From contig NZ_POUL01000008.1 of NCBI RefSeq assembly GCF_002890895.1, positions 62,001-126,000 on the forward strand: DNA of 64,000 bases, given 5' to 3'. The notes beneath the pieces were generated by a model, which made no database searches, had not been told where the DNA came from, and saw only the letters and a program-made list of their open reading frames with translations. This document shows, one piece after another, positions 56,350 to 64,000 of this stretch; within the stretch, counting starts at the first letter, position 1, and each line of letters begins with the position of its first letter. Source of the stretch: Stutzerimonas stutzeri (GTDB lineage: Bacteria > Pseudomonadota > Gammaproteobacteria > Pseudomonadales > Pseudomonadaceae). The position numbers and the translations under genes were made by a program.

Positions 56350-57159
56350 CTATTGAACGTAGCTCTGCGCGAAGGCGGCGATTTTCTGGGTGGCCTGATA
56401 GTCGACCAGTTGCATACCGCGTTCTTTGATGCTGTCCTTGGCTATCTGCACCGCTTTGCGGTGGCGAGGCGATTCACTCTCTGCCGGGGCGGCAACAGGG
56501 ATTAGCACGTTCTTCAGCTCAATTATCCCTTCCCGTTCGGCGCGCACGAACTTCATTAGCCACTGATCGCAGTGGTCAAGGATTGCGCTTGGTTCGGGCT
56601 GGTCAAAAGCTAAAGGCTTGATGGCAGCGACAACTTCATTGCGGTGAACCAGGGGTAGGTGCAGCTTGGTCAGATCGCCGGTCAGGGTGTCATCGCGGAA
56701 GCTACGGATAGACGCTTCCGTGAACAGGGTGCGAATTTCACGAACCATGACTTCTTCACGACGATCACGAGCCATGCCTTGACGTTCGATATACCGACCA
56801 AAAAGCTCCTCAAGAGTGACATCAACGTTTTCCACCAGGATCGAGCGCATGGGGCTGAAGCGAATCAGCGACTCCTTGGGCTCAGTCAGGAAGCGGAAGT
56901 GGTTAACGATCTGGGTCTCTTGTGCTTCTGCCGTCATCGAGCGCACTGCATCCAGTTCGGTTTGGGCAATTTCCATTGCCTTGGCGAACAGGTTGTTGCA
57001 TTCGAAGAAACGATTGACCCGTTTTAGGTTTTTACGGGCGAGCCTGTACTCCATGCGCCCAATGGCCGGGGCCGAGAGAACGATGCCGACATTGGCAAAT
57101 TCTTCGGTTTCGGCAAAAGGCGCGAAGCGCACGATGCTGTAAAGACAGGCGTATTTCAT
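56350..57159 (-). CDS. DUF3037-family protein
   Basis: A 269-residue soluble protein with the N-terminal DUF3037 signature (MKYACLYSIVRFAPFAETEEFANVGIVL). The C-terminal region is charged and helical, with no catalytic motif that I can identify. Its ATG overlaps the stop of the HipA-like kinase gene. DUF3037 proteins are often encoded next to HipA-like proteins, and the pair may form a toxin-antitoxin-like or kinase-regulator unit. The role is inferred from context only. Confidence 0.8.
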   Translation of the reverse strand: MKYACLYSIVRFAPFAETEEFANVGIVLSAPAIGRMEYRLARKNLKRVNRFFECNNLFAKAMEIAQTELDAVRSMTAEAQETQIVNHFRFLTEPKESLIRFSPMRSILVENVDVTLEELFGRYIERQGMARDRREEVMVREIRTLFTEASIRSFRDDTLTGDLTKLHLPLVHRNEVVAAIKPLAFDQPEPSAILDHCDQWLMKFVRAEREGIIELKNVLIPVAAPAESESPRHRKAVQIAKDSIKERGMQLVDYQATQKIAAFAQSYVQ

Positions 57160-57899
57160 TGCAGGACGCTCCAGAATTCGTCCGAATTGCAGCGCATCAG
57201 ATTACTTTCGATTTCTTCGAGCAGAATGTCGAGTCCCTGTTTGCCGATAGATGCACACCATTCATCAGGTATGTCTGAGCATAGGTCACGAAAGCGTTTG
57301 GCAGTGTCGTGCATCCGCTGACTGTATTCAACCTTGTCGACCATATCCATGCGCCATGCCCGATTGCTTGGGCCAAACACATGGCTCTGGGCGAACCCAT
57401 GAGCATCCTGAGGCCACTGGAATGCCTGGTTGTGGTCAATCAGTTGCAGCTGATTGTCTGTGCCGCACATCAGCAAATTGGGGCGACCGCCAAATGGGCC
57501 TAGCTGACGATCACCATTACCAACCCAGTAATCAAAGGTGAAAACGGTTTTTTGTAGATCGACAGGAACCTGCAGTGCTTGCGTATAAAGCAGGTCTGCA
57601 GCGTCCGCGACATAAGCCAGGGCGAAGCTGTCACCAGGCCCTAGGTCGCTGCGTGCTTCTGGGTTGTAGCGCAGCAGGGCGGGGTCAATATAGATATAGC
57701 CGTGTTCGGGGATTGGCAACCCGAAGTCAGCGGCCAGGCGGGCGCACAGCAGCTCGGCAATACGCTCGGCGGGCGGTAGTTCCAGACCCTTGGCCACATA
57801 GTATTTGCCGTTGCTGGCTCGGCATAGGAAGGGGCGTGTAATACCGCCCTCCAGTCGCCGGATGATCTCCACCGCTTCTATGTAGTTACCCTTGGCCAT
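57156..57899 (-). CDS. HipA-like kinase-fold protein
   Basis: A 247-residue protein of the short HipA-like group (HipA_2 type). Visible kinase-fold features are the nucleotide-binding Lys in KYYVAKGL, a catalytic-loop-like NGDRQLGPFGGRPNLL, and a metal-binding LIDHNQAF. I choose ATG 57899 with the ribosome site aaggaag; a start at 57917 would overlap the methylase stop. It lacks the HipA N-terminal domain and there is no HipB gene beside it, so it is not a standard HipBA pair. It is coupled to DUF3037 by a four-base overlap. Confidence 0.8.
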   Translation of the reverse strand: MAKGNYIEAVEIIRRLEGGITRPFLCRASNGKYYVAKGLELPPAERIAELLCARLAADFGLPIPEHGYIYIDPALLRYNPEARSDLGPGDSFALAYVADAADLLYTQALQVPVDLQKTVFTFDYWVGNGDRQLGPFGGRPNLLMCGTDNQLQLIDHNQAFQWPQDAHGFAQSHVFGPSNRAWRMDMVDKVEYSQRMHDTAKRFRDLCSDIPDEWCASIGKQGLDILLEEIESNLMRCNSDEFWSVLQ

Positions 57900-57916
57900 T
57901 GACGACTTCCTTTGCA

Positions 57917-60900
57917 TCAGCCGGCCAGACGATACTGATCTGCGTCCTGCTGCACCATGCCCAGCTCTTCCAGGGCATCCAGTACGGCCTGTACGGCGAC
58001 CTTGGGTGAGCGTTTGAACTGGGCGGCGAGGGCGTCGGCGGGCAGTGGGCTTTGGCTAAGCGCATGGCGCACGGCGGCGACCTGTTCGCGCATTTGCTTG
58101 GGCCAGGTGAGTTTGCCGGTGGCGGCTGCGGCGGCAGGGACGGATTCGAAATCCGTTGTGTCGTCCAGGTCGGCTTCGCTTTGCTCCGGTGCGACGGAGG
58201 CGCTTGGGTTTTGGTACTCGGGGCGCAGCCAGCGGATGTGGCCGCGGGCTTCTTCTGCGGTTCGCTCGATATTCAACGCCACCAGGCGGGACAGCAATTC
58301 TTCTTCGGCTTCGGCCTGCGCCTCGGGTTTGTCCGGCAGCGGCGTGGTAGCGCCAGGCTTGCCCACCAGTTGTTCGGCCAAATCATCCCAGCCATAGGCG
58401 GCGAAGACGGCGCGATCCAGTTCGTCGTGCAGTTCGCGCAGCAGGGAGACCAGACCCTGTTCGTGGATGGTCTTCTCCTTGGCGCTGAGCGATTCACCAG
58501 CGCGGATCTTTTCAAGCACGTTGTACATGCCGGTTAGGGTCAGCTCGGGGTGTTGTGCCTGCTGGCGTTTGCGGTGGGCATCCAGGCGTTCGGCCTGATT
58601 GCGGATTTGCGCTTGTTGCTCGGGCGTGGCATCTGGGAAGGGGAAAGTTTCGAAGCAGCGGCTTTTGTTATAAACCGAGTCGTTGCCGACCCCCAACTGA
58701 CCTCCAGCAGCCATTGCCCATATGCAATGGAGGCGACCCGAAAGTATGCCAAGTAGCCAAGCATCTGCTAGCCCGAATGCAATTATTTTGTGGTCTGGAA
58801 GTACAGACGAGTCCAGAAATTGGAAGAAGCGGTGCTTGGCTGTTTCTCCTGTTGCGATATATCGGCTGAGACCATTGATCATGGTGCGCAGTGCAGGCCG
58901 AGGGCGACCAAATAGCCACCAGCTCTTCCGGAAGCCTTCGTCCTTATTGGCGTCGCGCTCTGGCTTCACATACTCCAAGAGCCTTTGATAGGCGGTCGGG
59001 TAGCGCTCGCAAACCTCGCTGGCAGTTAGGCCAAAGAAATCCATAACCCTCACTCCCCGAGGGCGGTTGGCCAAGTCTTTCCCGTTGCGATAATCGCGAA
59101 TATGCAGGTCCAGCCCGGCGATTACGCCCAGGCCAATTTTCACCGCCACGTCCGGCTGAAGAATAAAACCAGATCCTGCCAACATGACGCCCATGGAAGT
59201 GATGTTGGCATTAGCCTGCAACTGCTTGCTGCCTGCAACATCCGCACCGGCTTTCAAATCGGCAAACAGCTTGCCCCGGCGCTCCTGCAGATTTACTTCG
59301 ATTTCGTCCTGTTCCTGTGCGCTGCTGTATTCGTCGCGTAAGGTCAGCAGTCGGCCAGGTTGCTCCTCGGCGCTGCCGACAGTCATTGCAATGCGTACTT
59401 GCGCGCCGTCGGCTGCGTCCACCCAGGGGTGATCGGGAATGGCGAAGGCCAGCGATAGCGGGATTTTGGCTTCCAGATGAACCTGTACAACGCGGCGGTT
59501 GAATATCTGTTTGATGCTGTTTGTGGTAATAAAACCAAACCGGCGAGCGCTGCCGGCGCACACGGTTTCGGCCGCGATATGCCACCAGTACATAACGAAA
59601 TCGGCTGAATCCGGCACCTCCGGCCAGGTGTTGCGTACTGCATCGACATATCCGTCGCCAAGGGCAGAGCGCATATTCACTTTGCCGATGAATGGCGGAT
59701 TGCCCACGATGTAATCTGCCTGCGGCCACTCGGCCTTACCCGGGTTGCGATAGATGTACTGTTCAACTTGAGCCGACTCATCCGGCACCTGCTCGCCGGT
59801 AATCGGGCTGGTTTTGGTGGTTATGCCGTCCCAGCGTGTAAACGGCTTGCCGCTTTCGTCAGTCACTAGATCCACGGCGTCGTAGGTAATCAACGCATCG
59901 CGGTGTTCGATATTGTGGAAGTCACGTAGCACCGGCTCGGGCGGGTTTACTTTGCCGTGGGTGCGGAAGTGCCATTGCAGGTAGCCGATCCACAGCACCA
60001 TTTCTGCGATACGGGCGGCGCGTGGGTTGATCTCCAGACCGAGGAATTGGTGCGGGTCGACGGTGAGGCCTTCGGTGTCCAGCATGCCGGTTTGGCCCAA
60101 GTCGCCCAGCAGGTTGAGTACTTCGCCTTCGAGGCGCTTCATGTGCTCCAGGGTGACGTAGAGGAAGTTGCCGCTGCCGCATGCCGGGTCGAGTACACGC
60201 ACGTCGCACAGGTGGCGCTGGAAGGCTTTTACTTCTTCAACGGCTTCCTTGTGCTTACCCAGGCTCTCGTAGGTCAGCGCGGCCGCCTGTACTTCCTTCC
60301 ATTCGGCGCGCAGTGGCTCGATCACGGTTGGCAGAACCAGGCGTTCGACGTAAGCGCGAGGGGTGTAGTGCGCGCCCAGCTTATGGCGTTCACGAGGGTT
60401 AAGCGCACGTTCCAGCAAGGTGCCGAAAATGGCTGGCTCCACATAGCGCCAGTCGGCCTCGGAGGCCTTCAGCAGCAGCTCCATCTGATCACGGTCGAGG
60501 GCGATGGCTGACGCCTCGGCGAATAGGCCGCCATTGAACTTGAGCAGCGTGCTTTCCAGGATCGGCGAGAAGCCGCCGCTGTTCATGGTTTGCCAGAGGT
60601 GTTCAAGCATCGGCGCGAAAGTGTCGGGCTTGTTCTTCAGGCGCTGCAGCAGCTCAGTAAAACCGCGTTCGGGCAGCAGGCCAACGTCCTCGGCAAACAT
60701 GGTGAACAGGGCACGCATCAGGAAGCTGGAAACCAGCTGCGGAGAATGGCCAGCAGCTTCTAGGGACTTCGCCAGTTTGGCCAGTTGATCGGCAATCTCT
60801 CGTGTGACCTTGGCTGAGCGGCGGGCCGGGTCGAGGCTGAGTGGGTCAAGCCAAACAGCGCTCAGGCGCTCGCGCACATCTTCTTTGCGCAGATCTTCCA

Positions 60901-61372
60901 GGCGGATGCGGTGGCTGCGTGAATCCGGGTAGGGCGTGTAGGTGGCACCGGAGCGGCTGAACTCGGCATACAGCTCGATGTTGCGGCCAACATCCACGAC
61001 CAGGATGAACGGCGGGCGGCCTTCATCGGCTGGCAAAGCGCGGGCGTACTGGTCGGCCTGGTTGTGGGCCTTGAGCATGGCTTTGTCCCAGCCTGAGCTA
61101 TCCAGGGTCTTGCCGGTTTGCTTGGCCTCCAGCACGAAGCTGCCGCGCTTGTAGAGGTCAATAAAGCCGTTGTTGCTGCTGCCGTCAGGCTGGTTGATCA
61201 CTACGCGGCGCTCAAACACATAGGCGTTGTCGCGGGTGTCGTCGCCGGCAGGTTCTGGCAGTGGCAGCCCAAGCAGGCTGCATAGCTCGGTGAGGAACAA
61301 CTGGTAGTTGGCGCGCTCAGTACCGCCGGCCTTTTGCCAACGGGCCAAGAAAGTGTCCAGGTGTTCCATCAC
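57917..61372 (-). CDS. Fused restriction-methylation enzyme (MmeI-like, type IIL/IIG)
   Basis: An 1151-residue single-chain enzyme. Near the N-terminus a PD-(D/E)xK nuclease-like motif is visible: Asp 72 in GFIDLYKRG, Glu 82 and Lys 84 in VLEAKQT. A helical connector follows. The gamma-class adenine methyltransferase has motif I DPACGSGNFL (395-404) and motif IV NPPF (558-561). A target-recognition region lies at about 700-930, and a C-terminal winged-helix-like segment ends the protein. DISARM DrmMI methylases look similar, but no drmA-C genes are near. It should methylate one strand of a short site and cut unmodified DNA. Confidence 0.85.
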   Translation of the reverse strand: MMEHLDTFLARWQKAGGTERANYQLFLTELCSLLGLPLPEPAGDDTRDNAYVFERRVVINQPDGSSNNGFIDLYKRGSFVLEAKQTGKTLDSSGWDKAMLKAHNQADQYARALPADEGRPPFILVVDVGRNIELYAEFSRSGATYTPYPDSRSHRIRLEDLRKEDVRERLSAVWLDPLSLDPARRSAKVTREIADQLAKLAKSLEAAGHSPQLVSSFLMRALFTMFAEDVGLLPERGFTELLQRLKNKPDTFAPMLEHLWQTMNSGGFSPILESTLLKFNGGLFAEASAIALDRDQMELLLKASEADWRYVEPAIFGTLLERALNPRERHKLGAHYTPRAYVERLVLPTVIEPLRAEWKEVQAAALTYESLGKHKEAVEEVKAFQRHLCDVRVLDPACGSGNFLYVTLEHMKRLEGEVLNLLGDLGQTGMLDTEGLTVDPHQFLGLEINPRAARIAEMVLWIGYLQWHFRTHGKVNPPEPVLRDFHNIEHRDALITYDAVDLVTDESGKPFTRWDGITTKTSPITGEQVPDESAQVEQYIYRNPGKAEWPQADYIVGNPPFIGKVNMRSALGDGYVDAVRNTWPEVPDSADFVMYWWHIAAETVCAGSARRFGFITTNSIKQIFNRRVVQVHLEAKIPLSLAFAIPDHPWVDAADGAQVRIAMTVGSAEEQPGRLLTLRDEYSSAQEQDEIEVNLQERRGKLFADLKAGADVAGSKQLQANANITSMGVMLAGSGFILQPDVAVKIGLGVIAGLDLHIRDYRNGKDLANRPRGVRVMDFFGLTASEVCERYPTAYQRLLEYVKPERDANKDEGFRKSWWLFGRPRPALRTMINGLSRYIATGETAKHRFFQFLDSSVLPDHKIIAFGLADAWLLGILSGRLHCIWAMAAGGQLGVGNDSVYNKSRCFETFPFPDATPEQQAQIRNQAERLDAHRKRQQAQHPELTLTGMYNVLEKIRAGESLSAKEKTIHEQGLVSLLRELHDELDRAVFAAYGWDDLAEQLVGKPGATTPLPDKPEAQAEAEEELLSRLVALNIERTAEEARGHIRWLRPEYQNPSASVAPEQSEADLDDTTDFESVPAAAAATGKLTWPKQMREQVAAVRHALSQSPLPADALAAQFKRSPKVAVQAVLDALEELGMVQQDADQYRLAG

Positions 61373-61601
61373 GGTATTGCTCCGACTACGAGAAGGGCAA
61401 GGATTCTAACGGAGCGACCTGGGCTAGGGTAAATCTGCGTGGCTGACCGAGTACGGTTGTCTGGTTTGTTCATAGGCCGATCCTCCATCGCCCTACGTCC
61501 TCTGGCCAACAACACACCGCTGATGGTCCGCTCCGCTGTAATCTGCGTTGGTTTTGATCCTTTAGTAGCGCTGGGGCTACAAATGTAGAGGACATGACAG
61601 T

Positions 61602-61625
61602 AACTGTAGCCTCAGAGCTACAGTT
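61602..61625. promoter_or_regulatory. Operator-like inverted repeat upstream of the methylase gene
   Basis: A perfect 9-bp inverted repeat, aactgtagc and gctacagtt, separated by six bases, about 230 bases before the methylase start. A related half-site (ggctac, then gtag) lies just to its left at about 61575-61588. It could be a repressor site or a weak hairpin; nothing decides which. Confidence 0.4.
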
Positions 61626-61872
61626 TCGGTGGTGCGCAGGGCGGGATGAACCGGGGCGGGGGAGCGTGTGTGGCGCAAGCCGGGCTGGGCTGCTTTTATC
61701 GTGATGAAGAACTCCCACGGCAATGATCAAGGTGTTCGGAATTGCTTCGGATCGTAGATCCGGGGTTTCAAAGGGGAGCCCCCTTTGGCGCCGGATGTGT
61801 ATACATCCATAGCGTGCCTGTAATTGATATGGTCTTTATACGAAGCAATTTGCTCGGCGTGGATTTAAGCGA

Positions 61873-61977
61873 TTTGTAGGGAGTTTGTAGGCGATTTGTC
61901 AGGAGTCAGCCCAAGATTTCTAGCGATGGAGGCAGTTTGTCCGGTAGTTGTCAGGCGTTTGTCAGGCCCATGTCAGG
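61873..61977. repeat. Seven 11-bp phased TTTGTCAGG-type repeats
   Basis: Copies of TTTGTAGG or TTTGTCAGG (and close variants) begin at 61873, 61884 and 61895, then at 61936, 61947, 61958 and 61969. Within each group the spacing is exactly 11 bases, about one helical turn. The two groups are 41 bases apart. Such phasing places bound protein on one face of the DNA, as in iterons or partition and regulatory arrays. No encoded protein explains the pattern. Confidence 0.75.
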
Positions 61978-62131
61978 TGTGCTGGGTGTCCGAATGCTAC
62001 GGAACTAAAATGCGCGGCAACGAGGCTTCAAAAAACACTGTTGAGCTGAAGAGTTGAGCGACAGCGTGCGTGATGAAGAACTCCCAAGCACTCATCTGCA
62101 TACGTTGCAAATCAGCCCCAAAGGAGGGTTT

Positions 62132-62407
62132 ATGGTCCAGTTCATAAATTACGATCCGGCAGCGGCTCTCTCCGATGCAGAAGCCAGAGCGATCTTTCTA
62201 AACGACGCATTCGAGACTCAGGACGGCGACCATATTCTAGGTGCCATAGCTGTCGCTGTTCGCGCCTATGGGGCGCGCAAGCTAAGTAGTGAGACAGGCA
62301 TTTCATGGCACAGGTTAGAAACCTGTAACGACCTGGACCTGTGCAATCTGATCTCGGTGCTGCATGTGCTCGGAGTTCGCCTGGCAGCGCTTAAGGTAGG
62401 CAATTGA
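62132..62407 (+). CDS. HigA-type addiction-module antitoxin, apparently orphan
   Basis: A 91-residue helix-turn-helix protein from ATG 62132, chosen for the ribosome site aaggagg four bases upstream; a TTG start 26 codons earlier is less likely. It matches the putative addiction-module antidote family: NYDPAAALSDAEARAIFLNDAFE, then an HTH region (GARKLSSETGISWHRLE) and LHVLGVRLAAL. These antitoxins normally follow a RelE/HigB-like toxin gene, but none is visible in the preceding 760 bases. A small hairpin (attgatgct / agcatcaat) overlaps the stop codon. Confidence 0.75.
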   Translation: MVQFINYDPAAALSDAEARAIFLNDAFETQDGDHILGAIAVAVRAYGARKLSSETGISWHRLETCNDLDLCNLISVLHVLGVRLAALKVGN

Positions 62408-62607
62408 TGCTTGAGACAACGCCAGCATCAATCTAACGCGGCCTAATGGCCTTGTTGGCACGACCTCGCTGCGGCAGCTCCGCTACCTTGCAAATTCGCG
62501 CTCGCAGGAAGAGCAAACGTAGGCTGCCGCAATACGCGTCTGTGCGTGATCGCCTCTCATATACCGACCGCGCAGAAAGCTTGCTCAGTCACGACTGTAT
62601 CGTGCCG
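62408..62607. other. Gap between antitoxin and replication origin
   Basis: No gene is visible. The sequence contains only short degenerate inverted repeats (for example gcggcctaatggcc near 62437) and leads into the AT-rich part of the origin. Confidence 0.5.
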
Positions 62608-62812
62608 CTTTAGATTAAATATGATTAAAAAGGATTAGAGCGACGCGGTAATCTGGGTGAGCCCTTATGGCACTAGGGCTGCAGGCTGTTTGTCCCTGTG
62701 GATAAATGCCAACGTAACGGTATTTGCTGGTCAACGTAACGGCATTTTCCTGCCAACGTAACGGTAATGGCTGGTCAACGTAACGGTATTTCCTGGTCAA
62801 CCTAACGGTATC
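62608..62812. other. Plasmid-type replication origin: AT-rich region, DnaA box, five iterons
   Basis: Three origin parts lie in order. An AT-rich segment (about 62608-62640) has gattaaa and gattaaaaagg motifs. A perfect DnaA box TGTGGATAA is at 62697-62705. Five direct repeats of caacgtaacggtatt (one with c for t, one with taat, the last with cct for cgt) start at 62710, 62732, 62754, 62776 and 62798. The 22-base period is exact, and the last repeat ends at the stop codon of the trfA-like gene. This is the arrangement of iteron-controlled plasmid origins such as IncP oriV. Confidence 0.85.
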
Positions 62813-63707
62813 AATCAGCTAGGTTTTGTCGTCCTAGTTTCTTGCGAAGATGCCTGTGCTGGCTTCCGGTAGGCCGCTTGCGAACGTATACCTTCCCTTC
62901 GCATATTTCATAGCTAAACGCCTGCCCAAGTGATTTATGCGCTTCTGCAAGAGCGGCTAGTGCACGCTTCAGATTACGTTCAGCGCTCGCTGGGCAAGCG
63001 TCGTCACTTCCCGCCATGTTCATAAGCGTTTTAATCGAAACAGGGAAAGGGTCAGCGTGGCTGGCGAAATAGCCATGCAGCCATTGGGAGAGCGGCTTAT
63101 GTGTAAGCTGGCGACGAACACTCCAGTCAATGTGAGTGAAACCCTCTCGACCAAACAGGCCCGTTAGCTTGGGGTTGAGTTCGATGACGAGCTCACCTGT
63201 TTCCTCGTCCCGGTAAAATTCATCGATCAGGCTCCCGGTATATGACCGCTTCCCGTCTGAGATCTCGATTGCAGTAGCCGTCAGCCGGGCAAGGCACCGA
63301 TACAGCACTCCTCTGTTCGGACCTGTGTCGGTTTTCCCCTGCAGTTTCAAGAGTACATACGCGCTACTGCGAAACGGCAGGCCCAGATTATTGGCACGGC
63401 AGACGTGTAACAGGGTGATCCAAACGTTATGGTCAACCTGGTTCAAACGTTGTCCTGTGTAGCGGATGGATGTTGGGTTTTGCGCGAAGATTTCGGCTCG
63501 CTCCAAGTATCTGTTTGATCGGCTCGAACTAAAGAGGGCTGACCTAAGAGCTACGTTCGGTACGCCACGTGACGAAGCAGGCCAGTCAGGTAGCGTTGAC
63601 GGCGGGGATGAGCCAGAGCCAGCGTCGGTTTTTTTCGTACTGGGATGCAGCTTCCTAGACTCTTCCAGTCGTGCAACTGCGCTTTCTACAGACAAGGACA
63701 AGGACAA
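62811..63707 (-). CDS. TrfA-family plasmid replication initiator
   Basis: A 298-residue protein resembling TrfA of IncP plasmids: VPNVALRSALFSSSRSNRY, IRYTGQRLNQVDHNVWITLL, LYRCLARLTATAIE, LPFRSSAYVLLKL and KPLSQWLHGYFASHADPFPVSIKTL. TrfA proteins are paired winged-helix initiators that bind iterons and recruit DnaB; iterons lie directly at its 3' end. The start is probably TTG: the frame opens with TTG-TCC repeated three times, so 63707, 63701 or 63695 are all possible and no ATG or GTG fits better. It lies 10 bases after the AlpA-like gene. Confidence 0.85.
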   Translation of the reverse strand: MSLSLSVESAVARLEESRKLHPSTKKTDAGSGSSPPSTLPDWPASSRGVPNVALRSALFSSSRSNRYLERAEIFAQNPTSIRYTGQRLNQVDHNVWITLLHVCRANNLGLPFRSSAYVLLKLQGKTDTGPNRGVLYRCLARLTATAIEISDGKRSYTGSLIDEFYRDEETGELVIELNPKLTGLFGREGFTHIDWSVRRQLTHKPLSQWLHGYFASHADPFPVSIKTLMNMAGSDDACPASAERNLKRALAALAEAHKSLGQAFSYEICEGKVYVRKRPTGSQHRHLRKKLGRQNLAD

Positions 63708-63717
63708 GGACCTAACC

Positions 63718-63936
63718 TCAGGCCTGGTCGATGAACTGTGCGATGCCTGCTACTCGAAAGTAAACGCGGCGACCTATTTTCACCCTGCAGGGCTTTAATT
63801 GCCGAGCGAGCTCGTTGTCCCCAGATAGCGTTATGCGCAGTCCTTCCGGGCTGCGATGAAATATCTCTGCGACTTGCGTTATCGAAAGGAGAGGGGAGCC
63901 CCCGTTGCTGGTCAAAATTAGTTCTTCAGTCGTCAT
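63718..63936 (-). CDS. AlpA/excisionase-like small DNA-binding protein
   Basis: A 72-residue winged-helix/HTH protein: SITQVAEIFHRSPEGLRITL, then KIGRRVYFRVAGIAQFIDQ, the pattern of MerR-like excisionases and AlpA-type regulators on mobile elements. The ATG at 63936 is well placed. It directly precedes the initiator gene in the same operon and may regulate it. The remaining 64 bases to the window edge hold no identified feature. Confidence 0.75.
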   Translation of the reverse strand: MTTEELILTSNGGSPLLSITQVAEIFHRSPEGLRITLSGDNELARQLKPCRVKIGRRVYFRVAGIAQFIDQA

Positions 63937-64000
63937 GGCCCTGCGCCTACCTAAGTAATGTAGGTGGAACAGTACGGATAATTACGCCTAGAATAAGGGC

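Larger units (their letters stand above)
61373..62131. other. Long non-coding gap with several repeat structures
   Basis: I see no credible gene in this 760-base stretch. It holds the inverted repeat at 61602-61625, the phased repeats at 61873-61977, and an 18-base sequence (cgtgatgaagaactccca) present at both 61700-61717 and 62069-62086. Upstream signals for both the leftward methylase and the rightward antitoxin must lie here. Confidence 0.6.

Noticed and set aside
57156..57899. The HipA-like gene as a classical HipBA toxin-antitoxin pair.
   Set aside because: There is no HipB-like HTH gene beside it, and the protein is much shorter than HipA; its neighbour is DUF3037.
57917..61372. The large methylase as part of a DISARM or BREX system.
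   Set aside because: No drmA, drmB, drmC, brxC or pglZ genes are visible in the window; the protein also carries its own nuclease-like motif.
62710..62812. The evenly spaced repeats were considered as a CRISPR array.
   Set aside because: Units are 15 bases with 7-base gaps at a 22-base period, there are no 30-base spacers, and a TrfA-like initiator and DnaA box are adjacent; they are iterons.

Overview
The window is a chromosomal stretch from a gammaproteobacterium of the genus Pseudomonas, most likely of the stutzeri group (Stutzerimonas). The organism is inferred from gene order and protein sequence: ponA divergent from pilMNOPQ, then aroK-aroB-damX, gltB-gltD and hemE is the conserved Pseudomonas arrangement. 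No database search was possible, so all family names come from visible motifs and recalled family knowledge.

Layout. (1) 1-16.7 kb is core genome: penicillin-binding protein 1A (cut by the window edge), the type IV pilus alignment genes and secretin, shikimate genes, a SPOR-domain protein, glutamate synthase and uroporphyrinogen decarboxylase. (2) 16.8-33.8 kb is one long leftward aryl polyene (APE, xanthomonadin-like pigment) gene cluster. It has two acyl carrier proteins, four ketosynthase/ketoreductase/dehydratase proteins plus a chain-length factor, a ligase-dehydratase fusion, an aromatic amino acid lyase for the starter unit, acyl- and glycosyltransferases, an MMPL exporter with LolA-like and lipoprotein partners, and a flavin enzyme carrying the signature motifs of halogenases. 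(3) 34.1-37.8 kb returns to core genes: trxC, metY and an SLC13-type permease. (4) 38.0-47.1 kb is bounded by two copies of the 3' half of a CAU-anticodon tRNA. It holds a lipoprotein hydrolase, an autotransporter, an IS3-family element, a truncated terC and dctQM without dctP. The right-hand tRNA is interrupted by a group I self-splicing intron of about 254 nt. (5) 47.6-64 kb is accessory, defence-like DNA. It holds a five-gene operon of the predicted double-GTPase (GAP1/DO-GTPase/GASH) conflict-system type led by a calcineurin-like phosphoesterase, a NERD nuclease-like protein, a frameshifted phosphoesterase, and a fused restriction-methylation enzyme with HipA-like kinase and DUF3037 partners. 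It then holds a plasmid-type replicon: a TrfA-like initiator, five 22-bp-spaced iterons, a DnaA box, 11-bp phased repeats, an orphan antitoxin and an AlpA-like regulator.

The most notable items are the double-GTPase operon, the tRNA group I intron, the iteron origin of an apparently integrated or mobilisable element, and the halogenase-containing APE cluster. The accessory element runs off the right edge, so its integrase or transfer genes, if any, are not visible.
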